DNA of 64,000 nt from Anoplolepis gracilipes (GCF_047496725.1 NC_132970.1:12610001-12674000); one strand, 5' to 3'; counted from the first letter of the stretch, positions 49,683-64,000 are shown. Program-made: numbers and translations. Notes: generated from the sequence alone by a model not told the origin.

Positions 49683-51334
49683 GGTGACGGTGAATTGATT
49701 TACTCGTCTTACGTCGCGACTGAGGCGATAAATACCTTTCACGCGCAAGTGTCCACCACGTTGAGTACGGAGTCAGCCGGGTTTCCAGGTGGTACGCATC
49801 GGATGAAGGCGGATGCGCGCAGGATGGGCTAGACGGGCCCCGAGATATGGTGTGTATACCTTCGGAGCGATACGTCATCCCTGACAAGCCGGCGTGCCGA
49901 TAACCCCCGTCTACGACAAACCCCATGTGTGGCCTCACACCTCATCGCCGCAAGGGCTATCCATCATGTTTGAGTAATGTAGGGGAACGATTTCGCGTTA
50001 TTGCGAATGACCGACTCTGTCGCGCATGTCCTTTTACCGTTTCGTCTTCCATCGGTGGATTATCTTGAAAAGATTTATTCCGTTAACGCGATCAAATAAG
50101 ATTATCGCGTTGTGCCGGGATAATTTAACGTTATCTCTCAATTTAACGACCGGAGGACTAATCCATGGATAAATGAAAAGCAGAAAACAGCTATTCTCTT
50201 TTATTGTAAGCGGGAAATGATGTTTCTCCCCTCTCGTTTCCAAATGGTCCGAGAGAAACTCCTTGAGCGCCGTTATCAAACTCAAGTTCAACCTATGCAT
50301 TATTCAGAAAAAGAGTGGACGTGAAAATTGAGAGTGGGGGTGAAAAAAAGGGGGAGAAAGAACGACCTATTAGCATGGAACCAAATTACTTTTCTGCGAT
50401 AACGTCATTCGTATAATTTGCCGCCGCGAACCGACGGTGGAAGCTTTTTTCGTGTATGTCTCTTTTCGCCTCGGTAACGCATAATATCAACGTTCTATCC
50501 GCGATTTTTCCGATAAGGATTTTTTCGTTTGGCCGAGATTTTTAATAGCGGAAAATAAAAATGCGATAAAAATGGTAAAATTTTACCGCGCCCGTTGCTT
50601 TCGAGCTAAGGTTTCAAGGATATTTTCAACGTTACATCACTGTGTGTATACACAATAAATAACTACGATGCGCACTATCTATACACGATATTACGAAATA
50701 AATACGTAACATATTTCTCTCTCTACGTATGCTTCCAAACGATAAAACTAAAGATACAATATTTTTAAACAATAACAGACATTGCAATGAAAAACTCATA
50801 TACTTTGCAGACATTTAGAAACTAAACGCGATATTACAAAGATTGAAGAGAAGCAAAGACTAGACATTGCGAGACGAGCTATGAAGAAACCGTAAAAGAA
50901 TGAGACGGCTCCTTTCGAAAGTATACGCGGAGAGAATCAGCGGTCGACGACATAGCACCCGGAATGTAATTTGTTGTCCGCGTAAGACAATCGTGAGGGA
51001 TCGGCCGGTCGCGCGAGACGGAAGAGAACGCGTATCCGTCCGAGCGGGTCTAGAATGAATCCTAGCTGCAAACGGATCCTCGGACGGAAGTACGAAGGCT
51101 TTCTCCGCGGTGCCCGTGGTCGACGAAACAATTTCAATCATTCTCGTCGTGCCGCTTTGATGTTTTATGAGGATACCTACGCATTCCTCTGATCCGTGGA
51201 GTCGCAATTCGTTTGGGAAACCGAACTCTCTTTTTCCATTGTTCGCTCTCGCGATCGCGTTTCGTGTCTTGTGCCGTTGCCTCAATTTTTCCCGGCGTCT
51301 TAAACGCCTGAAGCCTGGAGCCGTGTGTGCGTGT

Positions 51335-51366
51335 ATCTGTGCATGTGCATGTGCATGTGCATGTGC
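51335..51366. repeat. (TGCATG)n short tandem repeat
   Basis: A 6-base unit (GTGCAT) is repeated about four to five times. Alternating purine-pyrimidine sequence. Confidence 0.85.
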
Positions 51367-54300
51367 AACTATTTTCTTTCTTCGGTTTCGGCGTTGTTTG
51401 AGAGTCACGGAAATACAGAAGATTCGTGAGCGGAAGGAATCGAGACATCAGTTCGATTTGATTGTGTTTCGAAGCTGAAGCAAATAATGCAGGTTCAATG
51501 TCTATTTGTCTCTCTTTATCTTTCTGTTTCTCTGCCTGTTTTCGATGACCATGTGCAAATATTTATTTACTAATTCTCGTTAAGAGCAAGCAATAAAGTA
51601 TTTTTTTAAACATCCAATCATGGATTTAAATTCCGAACTGTATAATTCTGTGTAATCTGTATGTATAATATATTTGTAGAAAATTTTTAATTTATATATT
51701 GAAATTTTACAAAAGAATTCTGTAAACGATGATTATCTTAATTCACGACTTAAATCATATTAAATCATAAACAATAATCTTGTAAGATATAATCCTTTTC
51801 AAACACATGCAAGAACAACATTCAAGAATTGTCCACGAATGGTATTAGCTACAAAATTCGAACCACGTTTTCGAGCAGATACTTTGACTCTTTCGCTATC
51901 CCTTTGAAAGCTCGGGGTAGCCGAAGAATCGAGGTATACTTGGAGAATGAAAGTACTTGCTCGCGTGCGCGCTCGGAAAGTACACCTGATATCGTGCGAC
52001 GCGGAGATGCGGGGTAAATCCGAAATCTAATCGCTCTGCCGTAAAATTCCGGACACGTGCGCGGTATATGCAGCGGGTATACCCAGTCGAACCTGAAAAG
52101 CCCGATGTCGAAGAAGCAACGCGAAACGAACGGGACGAATGCGAAGGAAAAAAAAAAGCGAGCCAGAAAACTAACAGAGACCAAGAGAACGGTGGAAGAA
52201 CAGAAGTTCAGGGACGCTCGATTCCAGAAGGAAATGATATCAATGCGGCCGATTACAATGCTCCCTCCTCCCCCTCTCCCTCTTTCTTCCCCCCCCCCCA
52301 CCAGACGGGACAAAAATCGTCGTCAGGTAAAATGCCGCGATGGCAGCGCGCGTTTATTACGCCTTTCGGCGCTGAAAGTTCCATTTGCATACCTCGCGAA
52401 AACGCGACGCGGAGAAAAAAAGATGCGGATGCGATTTGCAAGACGCCGACTGGGATGGGGAGGGAAAGAGCGATGGTAATAGAGGAAGCGGGAGAAAGGA
52501 GAGAGCGACGGTAGAGAGGGGTAAAAGTCGGGAAGGCAAATTTCGTTATTGCCTGCGACAGCCCCGAGGCACGCAGCGTTTAAAGCGCCGTTAAAATAAG
52601 AAATTGAGTGTGATAAAAGAGTGTACGATAATAAGTATATAAATAATAAAGTTCAATATATTCGCCCTTGCTGATAGTGCAATAGTTTACTATAACAAAC
52701 CAAACTACTTAAGTATAGTATATCTTCATAAATATTATCTACTTTTGCAAAATTTTTTTAAATCTAATCATAGCAATTGTACAAAATTCAGCTTTTACAT
52801 GTAAAACGTCGAAGAAAATAAACTAATAATAATTAGAAGTAGAATAATTTAGTAGATTTACTTAGAATACATTATCATATGCGCATTAATTTATGAAAGT
52901 TTACTTAATTATGAAAATTTATTGAGTTTCGAATCGTAATTATCTGAATATATTTCATCTACAGTGATCACTGGTCTTTCTTGTAGCGTATACCTATTAT
53001 ATTTAAGAGTGAAATTTTATATAAAATAAATAAGGTGGAGAAATCGGATACAATTTGTTGAATTTGTATATAATTAATCATTTCGTATCAATTTGCATGC
53101 GAGTATATTTATAAAATGATGAAGAGATAGAAGCGAAAACAAAGCTACGTAGAAAATTTGTATTTTTATTTATATAAATTTTTCTTCTTATTAATCATTT
53201 TCAAACATTCTTGTTTTAAAAAACTAAAAACATATTGCGCAAAACAGAAAATATTTGTTATATTAAATATTATAAAATACCGTGTTATTACCTTCGCCAT
53301 GTAAAAGATTTGAAAAATCGCAACCTAATCTATTAATATTCCGTTACAAAGTACGTACAAGTCGGATAAATCGAGCACGAGTAAGATTTGAGAGCTTAAC
53401 GCTGTTCTGAATTAACAAGTCATTTTTACTTGCAATAAAGTTGTCCTTCTATCTCATCAACCTTATCTTCGAGATCCACAATAAAGGTGCAAGGATCAAT
53501 TAACATAAAGTACCGTGTAGGAGAGTCGAACGTTGCCTGATATCACGAGACCACCCGTGCGCTTTAATTTATTATAGTTGCTTAGCACGAAGATATCCCC
53601 AAGGGTGATCGAGCTTCCACGGCAACAACGAAGCACGGAGCTCGTTGTTTCTAACCAGTTACGTACTTCGTAATACACTTTTTTCCCAAACTATGCAAAC
53701 TACTCCTTAGGCAATGAAAAGTCGGTCGTTGCATTAATCTATTGCATCCTCTCGTTGTCATTAAAGTATTTAGACCATCCTTTCTTGACGAGTCGAGTCG
53801 AAACGAAACGTCAGCAGTGTGCACGTTTCCGAATAGACCTTAAAAACACGATAGCGATCTCGAAGGGTGGTGCTCGAATGTGTGTGGGCGTCGCACGGAT
53901 GGACAGACAACGAGGATGGAGAACAGGGAAAAGGGGTGTCGGCGACGAGCCGGAGAAGGATGATCGTCGGTTACAAATAACCGGGCCTAAGGCCGAAATC
54001 ACTGCCCTATACCGCGCAATGAATTATCGCCGTCGTAGGTCCTGAATTAAAGTAATCGGGCGTATAAACCCAGCGGGATACAGTACATAAGACATGATGA
54101 ATGGACAAGGCACATAATGAAAGAGAAATCTTATTTTGTAATTAATTTCAAGTAAATTTTCAAGTGGATTTTATTAATATATTCAAAGATAATATTTAAA
54201 GAGTCTTAACTATTTAAGTAAGGCATTCATATTATTATTTTTGAAATAAAATTGTATTATATAACTTTCTACAAAAAAATTGTATTTTTACACTATTCAT

Positions 54301-56267
54301 TTTAAAATAAAATTTTTTACTAACTAACCAACAAACTATATATATTTCTTTCGAACTTATAATAGATTTATTGTTAGATAGCAAACGAACGCAAATGAAA
54401 ATTCACGCACTCGATGCAACATTTATCTTAGAATATCAAATTTCACTAAAAGTCGTGTTTGCACGAGAATCAATTATGAGCAAGGCTCGAGGGATAATCG
54501 TCGACTTTGTCTGGTGCGGCCCTGGCCTGCTGGATGGATCCTTTAAATTACTCTGCGCGCGGGAAACAATAAACTGGCGAAGTTTATAGCAGCGACCCGA
54601 CCGAAAGAGGGAAACGATGGACTCTCGGTTTAATTTCACGAGAGCCACGTCGGAATAGAAATACGTGGGTTGTGTACGTGCTTCCTTATACTAGGCGTAG
54701 AGACACGCGTAGCTGCAAGAAAGCAGGCACTTTTGCCAAGGGGGCGAAACAATATTCGGATAATTACGGTAGGCAACTTTAGATATTTGTGGTAAGACGA
54801 AGAAATATATAGAAAGTGGTCGGAGAAAGGCAGCAAGAAACGTAGCGCGCACGAAGGGATCCATACATCTCGCGGCAGGCTAATTAAACGTCGAGATACC
54901 GACCTATTAGCGGCAGCACCTTGGGGGGGGGGGCGCACGCAACTTCGGTCTCGCCCCCATACAGCGAACCGGACTAGCTCCCGGCAATTATAAATCGTCA
55001 ATTAATAAGCGTAACTCCTCCATCCACCTACCGTGGCGTTCTGGAAATTTCAAGCCGCACTGCGGGCGAGGGTCTAAATCATCAACAAGGGTCCAGGCCC
55101 TCTTTTCCACGCTCGTTCCCGCATAGTGGCCAAGGTCGCGACACTTTCACGACGCAACGTCGGCGACAAAGCAGTCTTGACGAAGGCTGAGCTCGCTCTC
55201 ACCCTCGACACGAAGGCAAAGGTTTATTAAGGTGGAAGTTGTGCCGTGGAATTAAAGTCGGGAGAATTGTAGCAAAGAGAGAAGGCAAAAAGCACCGTCA
55301 AAGTATTAGTGATTATCGCCTTTTACGCTTGACATTCACGAAAATTGGCTTTATCAAGAAGTATAATAAAAAAAGAAAGTTTTAAAATATCACATTTACA
55401 ACATGCTCTCGGTAGATTTTAGAATTTACGTTCCAGCATCTCGACGATTATTAGTTAGGTCGCAATTTACTTATTTAATAATTTTTTGCCGTATGCAAAA
55501 ACGTTGTTATTAAACACATTATTATTTAATAAACGAATCGTCAAATAAATGTAAAGTAGCAATTATAGCAATTATAGTACGCGAATGATGTGAGGCACAT
55601 TTTTCATATTTCAATAATTCAACAGTCGATAAGCTGTAAAAAAGTATTGTAATTAAACAATGTAAATGTGTCAGGGGAACAAATTAAGTATATAAATTAT
55701 AAAACAAAAAATACGATTAGGGCGGCATACAAAAGCGGAATAAAATAAAGCATACAGACTTTCTACCAAGAGCTTCTATAGAAAGTTTTAATTCAATAAA
55801 ATCATTGATCGTGCGTATCATTATCAATGCGTATCATTGATTCAAAGGTACTTTAGAAAACATAAAATACTAAAAAGATATGTGAAAAAAGATTAAAGAG
55901 TCTTATCTTGTAAAAAATATTTTATTCTTTTTTAGAAAACGTTCTGAGAATAAAGTTCTGAAAATAAAGTTATTTCTCAAAAATAGTGTTATCTAAAAAA
56001 TGCAGCGTAGATGCTTGTAAGAAAGTTTAGTTTGTGCTGATGATGTTTTTCGCGCATTTTGTGCTGCAAATGCTAGCAGGTCGAAGATCATTCTATTTCG
56101 CGTAAACGACGTAGAGGACTTCGTTTCTGAGACTCGTCGTTGTAAATAACGAAGAAACGATCAAGGAGATCGAGGTGTCTATCCAGTTACAACAGTGAAG
56201 CGAGAACACCTGTAACGGAGGTGCTAGCAACAAAGAGGGAGAGAGAGACAGAGCAAAGAGGAGAAAG

Positions 56268-56271
<4 letters not shown>

Positions 56272-56317
<46 letters not shown>
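56272..56317. repeat. (GA)n microsatellite, about 45 bp
   Basis: About 22 uninterrupted GA units within a longer purine tract (56230-56335). Confidence 0.9.
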
Positions 56318-56321
<4 letters not shown>

Positions 56322-59300
56322 GAAGACAAGAGAAAGCAGCCGAGAAGGGTGACAAGGTTCCTGGTAATTGTCACCGTTGCTCCGCCATTTTCATCACAGG
56401 CCAGGGGCAAAGCTCCCTGAAAGCTCTACAAATTGCGTACCCCTTGCGTTTCATTCACCGTGAAACCTTAAATGGGGAGTCATAAATTTTCATTATTTTA
56501 TAGTCAACGCCTCGCTTATATCCGCAACAAGCGTGACAAGAAAAGGCAGAAAGGCGAAATACGAGGAGGAAGAAACAATAAGCGAAGAAAAAGCAAAGAG
56601 TCGAAAAATGGAAAAATCGAAGAATTAACAAAATTTGTGATTAAATAAGCGACAAAGTTATTCAAAAAGTATTTTATTCAAGAAATATTTCAGGACGAGA
56701 AAGTACGAATCGCTCTGTGCTCTCAGTTTGATAAGCACCGTAAGGACTGAACGCCCGTCGATCGAATAAATAGGTACTTTCTGTATTCCACTCGTATCGT
56801 TTGTGAATAGTTTATATTCGTTCGTGGAATAAGGAATAAGCGGTTTGTTCGCACGTGAGTGCTTCCGACATGGCATACGTGAATTTGAATACAAAGTGGG
56901 TAGAACATCGGATATCCGAGCGCAAGGAGGTAATTGCATTGAATAAAGAAGGATTTGAAAACGTAAAAGTGTCTACACTTACATCCATTCAGATATATGT
57001 ATTCGAAGGATTCTCAATATTCACAATCCAAAACGAATTTTCTGCATAATAACTGCGAATATGTACTTCTACTTCCCCATCTGTCCCATGATCGACTCGC
57101 ACAAATGTAAATTTATTATTTGTTATTCATTTTTTGGAAATTATATGATAACATATGTAAGACAAAAAATTATCGAATTAATGTAAAATAATTTCCTGCA
57201 AACATATAATTATTTTTTATAGTAGTCTAAAAGCGATTTTAAGAAATAAAGCAATATTTAAATTCTCATATATTTAGAGAAAATATCTTTAAAAAATTAA
57301 ATAAGATAAGAAATTATTGGTTAGCTTGTAATAGCTCTCTTTCAAACAAAATTCTGATACTAAAATTCTATTATAACTATATAATTTCAAAAAATAATGT
57401 TTTTTAACAATATATTTTTAAATTTGTTAAATATACCATTCACATGCGATTATAATATAATATAATAATAGGAATGTATGAGTTCTCTTTTTTATCGAAA
57501 ATTACATAAGTTAATGTAGCAGAGCGAAGCGCAAAAGTTGCGTTGAATAATGAAAACATTGGATTTAAGGGATGTCGAAACAGATATAACTTTCTCTTTG
57601 CACCCCATAATCCTACTTTTTCCCGTTGCAAAAGTTGAAAATTCCAAACTTGGCTGTCCGCCGCTCGGAGTCGATTTCCTCAGGGACGCGCGAAACAGGC
57701 ATGGCGTTTCCCGACGAAAGAAATGTATTTACAGCCGCGCAGGGAGGTAGAGTCGCGCAAAGACGGTGGAATCTCGGCAACGTCGTTAACGCTTCTCATG
57801 GAAATATTACCGGTCTCGATTCCACGAGATATTGCACCACAATCGAAAATGCCTGTCGCGTTACTCGTGGGAATAATGTCACATGTATCCCGATCTCTCT
57901 CGTATATAGGCTACCTCTAATCGCACGCATCGTCACGCATTCCCCTAAAGCGCGAATACCCAACTGGGAATCGTCACGAAGATACTCTCTTTCTCTTATT
58001 TGGCACTTCGTACTTACCCGTAGCTATATATAAATCGTAAACTCGAAGGAATTTAAAGGACTGTTGAGAGAATTTCCAATATACGTAGTACCGGTGTTCA
58101 AAGAAACGAGTGTGAAATAGATCTTACCTCATGATGAAGAACGTCGTATTTTGCGACGTTAAGATTTCCATTTCACAGCTGTATTTTAAATTTAAAGCTA
58201 AAAAGAAGCTTAATAGCTGTCTAAATGCATTAAATTGACTTGCATCAAATTAATTCATATTTTAAAATATTGTAAATTTATCAAGTGCTCAAAATTTGTA
58301 AGACAAGAAATGCTGCTTTGTTTTAATCTTACTTTAACTCGCATTTACTAATTTAATGTTTAATCAATCTTTCTCGAAATCGATCGTCGTCATCATCAAA
58401 TTAAAACTAACTTTAAAGCAGACGTTTCAAAAAACAATTTGTAATTTAATTAATCTTCTAAAATCTTCAAAAAGATAGCTTATATATTGATAATTTAAAT
58501 TACGACAATAGACTAGTAATCTAAATTAACACGTTATCATGTCATAAAGCTTAATATGAAGATCGTTCAATAAACCGCGAAATGTGACGAAACCATCGCT
58601 ATAATTCTGACGGACGATACGATAACCAGCAATCTCGTGTAGCAACCAATAGCCTACAATGCGGACGCAATAACGCACTAATGACGTCACCAGAATAAAC
58701 AACATTTTAAATATTTGCTCGACCGATATTATCCGGTTGCGCGAAATATTCGGAATGCAACAGCAGCAAAATATCAACCCGAATATCACCCTATTGGCGA
58801 TACGCGACGCATGAAAAACGTAATTTAAATCGTTATATCAAATTTCAGCGCACTTGATTAATGTCAATCACATGTAATATAATCGAGCGTCGGTACCGAG
58901 GTTACTGCGCGTGATTCATTAGTACGGTCATTAACACGTTTGATGACATGAGACTGCCGGGGGGCTCAAATACGAGCAATATTTTAATTCCTATTTAAAC
59001 GCATCGATTATTCCCCCTGTAGTATTTTGTATTTTCAATACGTGCTTAATTGAACAGATTCTGCGTTACATTACCGTTTTTATTGACCGTCGCAGTTCAC
59101 AAAAAATGGCAAACCGCCTGACTCTCTTATGCTGAAGAATCTGCGCTGCTTCTGTAACAAATAAATAAATATCTGATAAATTAAATACTAGAAGACTTTT
59201 TTTTTTTAAATACAGTGATAAACTTATATTAACAAATTCTCGTAATTAGTTTTGCCAAATATCGTGGATCAAAATATTAAAAAAAAAAATCTTAAAAATC

Positions 59301-62070
59301 TGTAAAAATTTATGTTGATATAAAAACTGAGTTGGAGATAATATAGTAATACATGCACACAGTGACTGAAACAATCCACTGAAAGATCCGCTTCGCAGCG
59401 AGAATAAATAACGCGATTACGGATGAGTCGTGACAAATCCTTAGACATTAAGGAACGCCGCGATGAGAAATTGTACAGCGGGATACAATCCTTGGCGGAG
59501 ACAACATTTACATAAAACGCTACACGCCCTGTCTCGCGGACATCGATTTTTCATTTATAAATAAGGAGGGCTAATTACCATACTCACGTTGTACAATTAA
59601 AAGCGCGCGGATTCGGTAAAAGACATTTAGTGGAATACGGAGGATAAGTTGGAGAAAGAGAGGGACAGAACGCGGCGGAATTTACGTTTATACACCAGCC
59701 GAGAGATAAATGAATCCTCGTTAGGTCGAGCACGATGAACCCTCGTTTGCATCATTCCCGTGGCTCTCGATCAAAGTGAAACTTCCTGACTTCCCGATGT
59801 CGGGAGAACGGCATATATTGAACCGGCGACCTTCAAAGGGCTGTTTGAAGCATCGAAAAGTGTGTATGTGTATGTGTGTGCTCTTAATGTTTTACATTGG
59901 CGATTCCACCGTGATCGCCAACGTTATCATAACGATCTCTACTTTCGTCGTCTCGAAGCCTTCGCCGCAATTTATTTTCGAGCACGTTTTATAACGAATA
60001 ACGAACGCTGCGTTTCCGAGATAAAGTTGCGTAAAAGTGCGATCACGTGACGAATCCTCCATTTGTCCGTTTTATGTTGATTATGGAGCTCGTACAAGGA
60101 GCTCGTTTATCCAGTTCCCGGAGGTGCATTTGGTAGCGGGACTCTTTGAATGGCAACGTAATATCGCACAGACGAGAAGCGGTCATATAACTATGTTACT
60201 GACCGTAAATGGTTCCGCGCTCTTCCGAGTTGAGTTTAGGATCTCGCGTCTCGCAATAAGTTGAATGTCCTACATTTGGCCGATAACGCTGAACGTAATA
60301 CTCGAACGTCGCTTCGCATCATCGTTAAGATCGAGTGAATCGCGAGTCTGAATACGTGTCGCTCTATCCTATTCAATTGCGATATTTCGATGAATTGAAT
60401 TAGCGTCAGTTAATATCAAATAAAAATGTATATGAAAAATATTTGCAGAATTTTCATTTATTGATAACTTTACTAAATGTAAATATTTAAAATTATATAT
60501 TTATATTACGAAGAAAAATTTGAAAATAAAATAATATCTTAACAAATACAGAGTATAAAATAGTACTAATTACATGACTGTTAAGAAACACTAATCATTA
60601 GTAAGGAAATGATTAATGAAAAATTATAATTTCATAACAATAACAATAGTGATAGCTATTCAATGCGTTATCAATATATATTAACATCAAACCCTCCCTG
60701 AAATGACAAAACAATTTTATAGACAAAGATCTGCAATGTACGATGTGCAATAAATCATCGAATCCTGTACATGTACAAGAGAAATAGCGATGTCATCGAT
60801 ATATTTTGGTGTGTGTTTTTTCACGCGCAGTAATTAACGGAGAGTTTCCCCGTTGGGGGAAAGCCGCGTTTCCCCACGATACCGGAACCGGACGTTTCTG
60901 TCGTCGATCGTGTTTTTCTGCTCTCCCTCCCTCCCCTTGCGGATATCATGCACGTATCTGACTTTGACCGTGACTCAGCTATTCTGGGTGCCCCGCCAGT
61001 CAAGTCACACTAAAGGGAAGACGGATAATATCGCGTGTTAGGGTTCGAGGTACTGCACTTTGAAACACCAAAATCCCCTTTCATTAACACGAACGTACCT
61101 GCCAAGACGTTGCCGCGAAGGTTGCGAAGCAAACGTATTCTCGATTTCGCGATGATAAAGGTCGGTGTATCCATTATATGTTAAACGTTAGACTGTGAAT
61201 TAGTATTCCGATACGTATCCAATTATAATAATCCAATAATAAGATAATAATAATAATTCAATTTTTAGCTTACTTATAAAAGCTTAATATAATGTGTGAC
61301 AAATCTCTCTTTATATTATACATTAATATCATATAATATACTAAGTATATCTTAGAAATACTTTTGAAATTTTAATCCTTTTAATATAAAATATTAATAA
61401 TTAATAATAAATAATTTTCTTTTAAAAGTATATATTAAAAGATAATTATATAGAGTATACATAGTAGATTCAAAATCGTGATACAAGTGATTCCTCATGC
61501 ATAACTAAATGTAGAAAATGTAAAATACTTACATTTTCTTTTATGTTAATATTTATTCATTTCGAGAGAATTTATTTTGTAAAGTAGAATTTAAAAATTA
61601 ATAAAGTATTAATATTCGTTTTAGTTTGAATAACTTCTAACAATCTTGTATTGTTGTCATTAAATTCATTTCGACGATAGTTATTAATAATTAAATGGAA
61701 AAATATAACATTCCATTTATAATAAAATAATTGGATACAATTTGTACTGAAAAAGGTTTATTAAATGTATCAAGATCATTTTAATTTGTTTACTGATCTG
61801 TTTTTTCATACATATATGGTAATCATTAAATTCAATGATGCATTTGTTAGAAATCATTCAAGTTTAAAACAACGTAAATATGTTATTAAATTTTTAATTT
61901 TTTATAATTATATATTATAATTATAAATTTTAATAGATAGTATAAAAAAATTATACATATATTATAAATTTTTATAATTATATATTTCTTCCGAAACCAA
62001 AGCTTTCTCACATTTTTTTATATATTTTTTTCAAGCAAAATTATCTTGCCAATTGTATTACAATTTCATG
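56318..62070. other. Noncoding, mixed composition
   Basis: AT-rich at 57060-57480, 58150-58540, 59160-59340, 60410-60800 and 61190-62060; GC-balanced between. The minus-strand frame 58526-58789 (87 codons) is Cys- and Ile-rich but matches no known family and lacks splice signals. An AT hairpin-rich patch lies at 61880-61990. Confidence 0.55.
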
Positions 62071-62107
62071 CACACGCGCGCGCGCGTGTGTCTGCTATGT
62101 GTGTGGG

Positions 62108-62167
<60 letters not shown>

Positions 62168-62185
62168 GTGTGTGTGTGTGTGTGC
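62071..62185. repeat. CA/CG palindrome joined to a long (TG)n tract
   Basis: 62071-62090 is a perfect 20-bp palindrome (CACA, CG repeats, TGTG). After a short interruption a (TG)n tract runs from about 62099 to 62185 with few breaks. Over 100 bases are mostly alternating purine-pyrimidine, favourable for Z-DNA. Confidence 0.9.
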
Positions 62186-64000
62186 ATGTTAGAAAAGAAA
62201 AGTCAGAAAAGTTTTAAATTGCCAATACGCGATTTGAATGCAATTTGATAATTGTTCACAAGAAAGTGAGTGATAGCAAATTTATAAATATGTCACTCCC
62301 CCAGAAGAGCGAACAAATGTTGATACTTGGCAGTGACAGTCGTCACCAACACGCGACACCCTTTTGTCGACGCGTGGCGCGTCCTACCGCATTGCGTACA
62401 TGCGAACACGTGCTCGTACACGTGTACATGAGCGACCTTTACTGTCATCATCCATGAACGAGTCAATGCGGAAGAATTGCCATTAGAGAAGAATCGTGTC
62501 AGAAAAAAATGTTGATCGTCAGTGGTGAGAATTGGACGATTCTGATCAATGTCAATTTACTAGTCACCGATGCCTCAATAAACGTTATAGACAGGTTTCC
62601 AGCATTACGAACCGTTAATTTCCTGAGCATGTTGCGCACAATAATCGCGCATTATTACACGCTCTGCAACCGAATGATCTGCAGAATGATGGTCGTGTCG
62701 AATGTAATACTGACACTCGTTGTACGCTTCCCAGAAAGCTTCTATTATCATGAAATATAATTCACAGTGTGAATTATCGTAATTGACGATTAAGAAGCTT
62801 TCAATTAATTAAAAATTCCATATATATAATCCCATATTAAATATAACTTTTCATAATTTATATAATCAAATTGCTATAATTTAAATTAATAAACGATAAT
62901 AAAGAGAATATATCCCTCTTATAAATTTGTTAAGTTATCTACTTAATATTCATCTCGAATTCTAAGCATATCTTCCGTAATCGACATTTTTTATTGTTAC
63001 AAGATATGTAAAACTCGTAAATATGTCTACTAAAATTATCGATCGTAATCGGCATAGGATAAAGTAAACGTATTACCACTATACGTTTCTTGGTGATATT
63101 CCGTCGTAAGCCGAGCCTTTTCATTTTAAATTCAGGTTTTCGCGATCGATTGGCCGGCTTTGCAGTCACGATATACCATTATATGCTACCGCATTAGGAA
63201 CTGGACGACTTACACGAACACGAGCTTTACGAGTTTATGTGACGTGAAAGCTTTGTAATGCAACAACGAGCGATATAGTATGAGAGTGTGGGCTCAGAAA
63301 ATTACGAGCTTTCAAAGTGTGAGCGCGACTTATTCAGATAAGCCTCATAAAATTACGCCTGGAACTATATTGCTTTTATCATAAGACATATATGCTCTTT
63401 TAACCACGCATTTTTGTAATACACGTACAATGCCTTACTTTCGATACATTTTATATTTCCGTAATGTTAATCTAGATCTGTAATTCGTTTATAGACGATA
63501 AAATATTTTAGATTAATATATCATATATTGTGCTCTCGCTTTTAAAGTAATTAAAACATAAAGATAAAATATAATCAAAATAAGAAAAAACAAATTTATG
63601 TTCAATTTATGCTAAATTATTTACAAAGAAATGGAAACACAATGGAGAAAAGAATCTTGTATTTAAATTAACATATTAAAGCGAAGTTCATAATTCGTAG
63701 CTAGATGTTATTTTTACCACTGCTCGAATCCCATGATAGTATATGCGTACGCACTTATTTCTGGAAAATTAAGTTATGAATAAAAGTGTTATTCTCCCAT
63801 GCGCTTGAGCGCGTGTACAAACAGGTGGAAGGTTTACAAAACACAAATAATTACACATAGCGGAAACATAGTTTGCATGCTCGAAACACTTTGTTCACGG
63901 TAATATTCGGCCCCTAAATCAATCTTGATCGTATACACATGCAATTTAGAGGCGTATAAATTGCGCTATTTATGAACAACCAATTAGATATACGTTCGAA
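62186..64000. other. Noncoding, mixed composition
   Basis: GC-balanced at 62290-62760 and 63030-63320, otherwise AT-rich. Short open frames (62245-62457, 62509-62760) show no motif. No gene is supported to the window end. Confidence 0.55.

Larger units (their letters stand above)
49080..56270. other. Noncoding, GC-rich then mixed
   Basis: 49080-51480 and 51800-52600 are GC-rich with many chance frames; 52610-53340 and 54110-54370 are AT-rich; 53480-54060 and 54440-55330 are GC-balanced, with a 10-G run at about 54925. No coding exon or mobile element boundary was found. Confidence 0.55.

Noticed and set aside
50860..51408. Minus-strand open frame of 182 codons
   Set aside because: Low-complexity His-Ala repeat from the TGCATG tandem repeat and Arg-rich chance sequence; no family resemblance.

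Overview
This window looks like a stretch of a compact-genome insect chromosome, probably a hymenopteran such as an ant or bee. Long AT-rich deserts alternate with GC- and CpG-rich islands, simple repeats are frequent, and there are several short foldback (MITE-like) elements. There is no operon structure, Shine-Dalgarno signal or run of adjacent open frames, so it is not bacterial. The placement in Hymenoptera is an inference from composition and repeat style, not from an identified gene.

Only one coding segment is convincing: a 309-base internal exon on the + strand at 43013-43321. It has a branch-point-like sequence, a pyrimidine-rich acceptor, a GTGAGT donor and a frame open across the exon. 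Both ends are phase 1, so it can be included or skipped without a frameshift. It encodes a disordered, Q/H/N-rich then Ser/Thr/acidic segment that I cannot assign firmly; a teneurin-type N-terminal intracellular region is a weak lead. If this reading is right, much of the window is intron of that gene: up to 43 kb upstream and at least 20.7 kb downstream. I found no second exon whose frame joins it.

Layout. 1-7570: mostly AT-rich, with a decayed foldback element at 1045-1392 and a possible short minus-strand exon at 4653-4718. 7571-8880: GC-rich island with a G-run cluster. 8881-14200: mixed, with a perfect 34-bp palindrome at 12011-12044. 14201-16390: GC-rich island with G-quadruplex and CG-repeat motifs. 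16391-16826: clear foldback element. 19341-19908: a second TIR element of about 570 bp. 22586-22722: a near-perfect hairpin with a TA-repeat loop. 24230-26280: GC-rich, with a long CT microsatellite. 26390-27330: AT-rich desert. 27331-30140: mixed to GC-rich. 32686-32730: another weak minus-strand exon candidate. 33847-33938: a 46-bp tandem duplication. 35448-37241: a composite repeat with short inverted ends, internal direct repeats and flanking direct repeats. 37500-38830: GC-rich. 42167-42420: a cluster of GATA motifs shortly before the exon. 43322-64000: downstream intron or intergenic sequence with many microsatellites, ending with a 20-bp CA/CG palindrome joined to a long TG tract.

No rRNA, tRNA, CRISPR array, recognised miRNA or intact transposase was seen. 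The many short open frames look like chance frames in GC-rich islands or simple repeats. No novel enzymatic or defence system is visible. The most useful observations are the exon, the hairpins and foldback elements, and the regulatory-looking motif clusters.
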